From contig NZ_JABBXF010000096.1 in assembly GCF_013030945.1 (NCBI RefSeq), forward strand, positions 1 through 41,626: a stretch of DNA of 41,626 nucleotides. The letters run 5' to 3'. This DNA comes from Streptomyces morookaense. GTDB taxonomy: Bacteria > Actinomycetota > Actinomycetes > Streptomycetales > Streptomycetaceae. Shown piece by piece: positions 39,501-41,626 of the stretch. Position 1 is the stretch's first letter, and the number at the start of each line of letters is the position of its first letter. The notes below the pieces were generated by a model that ran no database searches, had not been told where the DNA came from, and was given only the letters and a program-made list of their open reading frames with translations. The translations under genes and the position numbers were made by a program.

Positions 39501-41626
39501 GCGCCCGGTCGAGCGGCTTGAGCACCACGATGCCCACGCCCTGGCCCTCAAGGGTGCCCTGCGCCGCCTCGTCGAAGGCGCGGCAGGTGCCGTCGGGGGA
39601 GAAGACCATGCCCTCCTGGTGGACGTAGCCCTCCGTGCCCAGCTTGCCGATCGACACACCGCCCGCCAGGGCGATGTCGCAGTCGCCCGCCAGCAGGGCC
39701 ACGCACGCCTGGTGCACCGCGACCAGCGAGGTCGAACAGGCAGTCTGCACCGTCACCGCGGGGCCGGTCAGGTCGAGCTTGTAGGCGGCCTTGGTGGACA
39801 GGAAGTTCGCCTGGTTGTTGATCATCACCTGGTAGCGGGTGGCCAGATCGGCCTCGCCCAGGCCGGGCAGGACATGTCCGGCGGCGTAGTCGTTCTGCCC
39901 CGCACCCGCGTACAGCCCGATGTCACCGGTGTAGGCGTACGGGTCGCACAGCGCGTCCTCCAGTGCGTGCCACGCGCACTCCAGGAACACCCGGTGCTGC
40001 GGGTCCATCTGCTCGGCCTCGCGGCGCGAGTAGCCGAAGAACGCCGCGTCGAAGCCCCGGATGTCCCGCATGCAGCTCTGCGCGCGCACATAGCCGGGCT
40101 GGTCGAGCTCCTCCTCCGGCACGCCGGCCGCGAGCAGTTCCTCCCGGCCGTACCGCACGATGGACTCGTGCCCGGCGGTCAGGTTCCGCCAGTACTCCTC
40201 CAACGTGTCGGCGTCCGGGAAGCGGCCCGCCATGCCGATGACGGCAATGTCCCTGCTGCCCGCCCCGGCCGTCCCGCGCACGACCGGTTCGCGGCGCGGC
40301 CGGTCCTCCTCCTGCTGCCGTCCGCTGATGCGGGCGGCGAGGGAGGCGATGGTCGGGTGGGCGAACATCTCGGTCAGGCTCACCGCCTGCCGGACCTCCT
40401 CCGGCAGCCGGGCGTGCAGCTTGGTCAGCAGGATGGAGTTGCCGCCCGCCTCGAAGAAGCGGTCGTGCACTCCCACCTCGTCCAGGCCGAGCACCTCCTG
40501 CCACAGCCGGGCCAGCATCAGTTCGGTCTCACCGGCCGGGGCCACGGTCGCGGCGGCCCGCTTGCGGCGCGGCCGCGGCAGCGCCTTGGCGTCGAGCTTG
40601 CCGCTGTAGGACAGCGGCAGTTCGGCCAGGTGCACCAGGGCGGCAGGCCGCATGTACTCCGGCAGCAGGCCGGCCAGATGCTCCTGGAGCGCCTCCTCGT
40701 CGAGGGCCGCGTCGGCCACGTAGTAGCCGATCAGGGCCTGCGCGGCGGCGGACGTGTCCGGGCCGCCGTCGAGCGTGCCGACGATCACCGCGCTCTGCCG
40801 CACGCCCGGGTGGGCCGAGAGCGCGCTCTCCACCTCGCCCAGTTCGATGCGGTGGCCGCGCAGCTTCACCTGCGTGTCGACACGGCCGACGAACTCGATC
40901 TCGCCGTCCTCCAGCCAGCGGGCCAGGTCACCGGTGCGGTAGAGGCGTACGTTCCCGCCGGACGGGCTCTCCACGAAGCGCGCGGCGGTCAGTTCCGCGT
41001 CACCGAAGTAGCCACGGGCCAGCGCGGCGCCACTCAGGTACAGCTCGCCGACCGCGCCCACGGGCAGAGGACGCAACTGAGCGTCCAGGACGTGCGCCTG
41101 CTCGTTCGGCAGGGCACGGCCGATCGTCGCCGCAGGGCGCTCCGCCGCCTCCGCGGCGTACTCCCGGGAGGCCGACCAGATGGTGGTCTCCGTCGGGCCG
41201 TAGACGTTCACGACACGCGGGCAGTACTCCAACGCGGCGTGCAGCAGGTGCCGTTCGAGCCGTTCGCCGCCCACGAGCAGACGGGTGTCCGACAGGCCGC
41301 GCAGCGCGTCCAGCTTCATCTCCAGCAGGCTGGGCGTCATCTGCACGAAGTCGTACGCCGCACAGTCCAGTTCCTCGAAGAAGTGGTCGCCCATGACCAT
41401 GCTGCCGCCGCCCAGCAGCGTCAGACCGTACTCCAGGCCGAAGATGTCGAAGACGTAGTTGGTCAGGCTGTACGTGTGCAGCGCCCCCGGCTCCGGGAAG
41501 TGCCGCGCACGCAGGGCCGCCATCGTCGAGGTGAACGCCCGGTGCTCGACCATCACGCCCTTGGGCTGACCGGTGGTGCCGGAGGTGTAGAGGACGTACG
41601 CCAACCCGTTGCCGTCAACCGGCAGT
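36520..41626 (-). CDS. Hybrid NRPS/PKS, partial: A-T-KS-AT-T-TE (terminal glycine-malonate module)
   Basis: The frame enters at the right edge without a start, so the N-terminal part is missing. Visible order: adenylation domain from A3 (YTSGTTGQPKGV) through A5 (YGPTETTIW), A7 (YRTGDLARWL), A8 and A10 (YSGKLDAKAL), about 41626-40560; carrier with GGNS serine at 40435-40437; KS about 40255-38970 with Cys codon 39736-39738 (TACSTS), HGTGT and TNIGH; AT about 38690-37800 with GHSLGE and malonyl-type HAFHS; carrier with GGDS serine at 37468-37470; thioesterase about 37300-36545 with GGSSFGG and a late His in GNHLS. No KR, DH, ER or methyltransferase domain is present. The A-domain pocket read against GrsA is D-I-L-Q-L-G-V-I-W-K, a glycine code. 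Product: a glycyl unit extended by one unreduced C2, releasable as a pyrrolidine-2,4-dione. The TE end overlaps the hydrolase gene. Confidence 0.92.
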   Translation of the reverse strand, partial: LPVDGNGLAYVLYTSGTTGQPKGVMVEHRAFTSTMAALRARHFPEPGALHTYSLTNYVFDIFGLEYGLTLLGGGSMVMGDHFFEELDCAAYDFVQMTPSLLEMKLDALRGLSDTRLLVGGERLERHLLHAALEYCPRVVNVYGPTETTIWSASREYAAEAAERPAATIGRALPNEQAHVLDAQLRPLPVGAVGELYLSGAALARGYFGDAELTAARFVESPSGGNVRLYRTGDLARWLEDGEIEFVGRVDTQVKLRGHRIELGEVESALSAHPGVRQSAVIVGTLDGGPDTSAAAQALIGYYVADAALDEEALQEHLAGLLPEYMRPAALVHLAELPLSYSGKLDAKALPRPRRKRAAATVAPAGETELMLARLWQEVLGLDEVGVHDRFFEAGGNSILLTKLHARLPEEVRQAVSLTEMFAHPTIASLAARISGRQQEEDRPRREPVVRGTAGAGSRDIAVIGMAGRFPDADTLEEYWRNLTAGHESIVRYGREELLAAGVPEEELDQPGYVRAQSCMRDIRGFDAAFFGYSRREAEQMDPQHRVFLECAWHALEDALCDPYAYTGDIGLYAGAGQNDYAAGHVLPGLGEADLATRYQVMINNQANFLSTKAAYKLDLTGPAVTVQTACSTSLVAVHQACVALLAGDCDIALAGGVSIGKLGTEGYVHQEGMVFSPDGTCRAFDEAAQGTLEGQGVGIVVLKPLDRALADNDPIRAVIKATAVNNDGQHKIGYTAPSQERQAAVIRSAHEKAGIDPSTIGYVEAHGTGTALGDPIEVAALHQAFGTDSGTGDRIALGSVKTNIGHLDVASGIAGLIKAVLCLEHRTLVPTLHHTAPNPALELEKGPFYVNTACTPWTSEHPVLRAGVSSFGIGGTNAHVVLEEAPQSAAPEGGNASGRDGQQLLMVSAHTADALGAQAEALARHLAGHPHVPLERVAYTLHTARHRFPYHRVVVGGSRQELVDRLTAGEHETVTRRAGRPAVFLFPGQGAQYQGMGQALYAAEPGFRVHVDRCLELVRPHLPEGVDEADLLGRTAQVGNTRYTQTALFIVEYALARWFMDLGVRPTAMLGHSLGEYVAACLAGVFSLEDALTLVLERGRLLAGTAPGAMLAVPLPAGQVQSRAQEHGLDLAVVDDAGSCVVSGPPGAVDALAAELAADGVTARRVAVSHAFHSRLLDPVLDEFAAVLARIELRAPAVPFVSNLTGDWADPEQVRTPEYWTAQLRSTVQFHRGLTTLYGSEAGRDAVLLELGPGRILSRPARRHPDRAGRPVAPAMPRADRAGEEPAVALTALGTAWAAGADVDAEAFHGLTAADRVRLPGYVFDRQEHWIDPSGTAVQPVRTPEPVPVPVEEDEVGAVVAEAWRAVLGVESVRPEDDFFVQGGDSLAAVQLVARIRQRTGVRVEFMALERHTPQALADRLAEHLGNRYAPEAASPVVVVKKGDPESRPPLVLVHPIGGDVYFYRELAACLPDDQAVYAVRSPMLDGTAELTTVEAMAAHYLEQLAEFGLTAPFRLGGSSFGGIVAYEMAQLLDARDGYRPEVVLIDSPARGNLPADMTGQDIIDYLLRYGLARLDFPMAELEALETVEAKIGYIAEKARGTEFEDMLSADFLPRYIHAWQQHSRAMHAYEPRPYAGDIVFFSHEEEIPEFPADQAPHWRRLARGGWAHVPVTGNHLSMNGMPHVAAIGARLATTQGEDGE

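Noticed and set aside
1..41626. CRISPR arrays, tRNA genes, rRNA genes, insertion sequences
   Set aside because: No regularly spaced repeats, no cloverleaf-like sequence with CCA-adjacent stems, and no transposase-like reading frame with terminal repeats was found by reading.

Overview
The window comes from a high-GC actinomycete, almost certainly a Streptomyces. Third codon positions are very GC-rich, GTG and TTG starts and 4-base stop/start overlaps are common, a G-protein-like conservon with two P450s is present, a familiar streptomycete intergenic GC-rich repeat occurs twice, and a modular NRPS/PKS lies at the right end. No rRNA, tRNA or CRISPR array was found.

Left part (1-17.4 kb), potassium and signalling. 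The end of the Kdp K+ pump operon (kdpB partial, kdpC) is followed by an AAC(2')-type acetyltransferase gene on the opposite strand and by the kdpD/kdpE two-component system. A 40-base near-copy of the 3' end of kdpE lies just beyond kdpE. Then comes a block that is also conserved in mycobacteria: OB-fold protein, DUF3159 membrane protein, a CeoB/CeoC (TrkA) pair, a KimA-type K+ transporter and a TRAM/Fe-S RNA methyltransferase. Here that block is split between the TrkA pair and KimA by a six-gene conservon (CvnA-B-C-D plus two P450s) running on tight overlaps. Three different K+ systems (Kdp, Trk regulation, KimA) therefore lie within about 16 kb.

Middle part (17.4-31.9 kb), accessory and regulatory genes. 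There is a Uma2-family nuclease, a DUF2075 helicase with an N-terminal PD-(D/E)XK nuclease signature, an ImmA/IrrE-like metallopeptidase with a multi-pass membrane protein and an aldo/keto reductase, and a large XRE-NACHT-membrane protein. The last is divergent from a regulator that carries a LuxR-type HTH in front of a SARP module and is translationally coupled to a DUF6585 protein. A secreted PE-PPE-domain hydrolase, an alpha/beta hydrolase and an ABC-F ATPase close this part.

Right part (32-41.6 kb), a biosynthetic cluster on the minus strand that runs out of the window. In transcription order it holds the C-terminal part of an NRPS/PKS (A-T-KS-AT-T-TE), a proline-iminopeptidase-like hydrolase, a Bcr/CflA-type MFS exporter, an AurF-type diiron N-oxygenase with all seven metal ligands, and an SAM methyltransferase. 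A 20-bp perfect hairpin closes it. The adenylation pocket read by eye (DILQLGVIWK) is a glycine code and the AT has a malonyl-type HAFH motif. A terminal glycine + malonate module, an N-oxygenase (oxime), an O-methyltransferase and a Bcr/CflA exporter together fit althiomycin biosynthesis. That is the main inference from this window.
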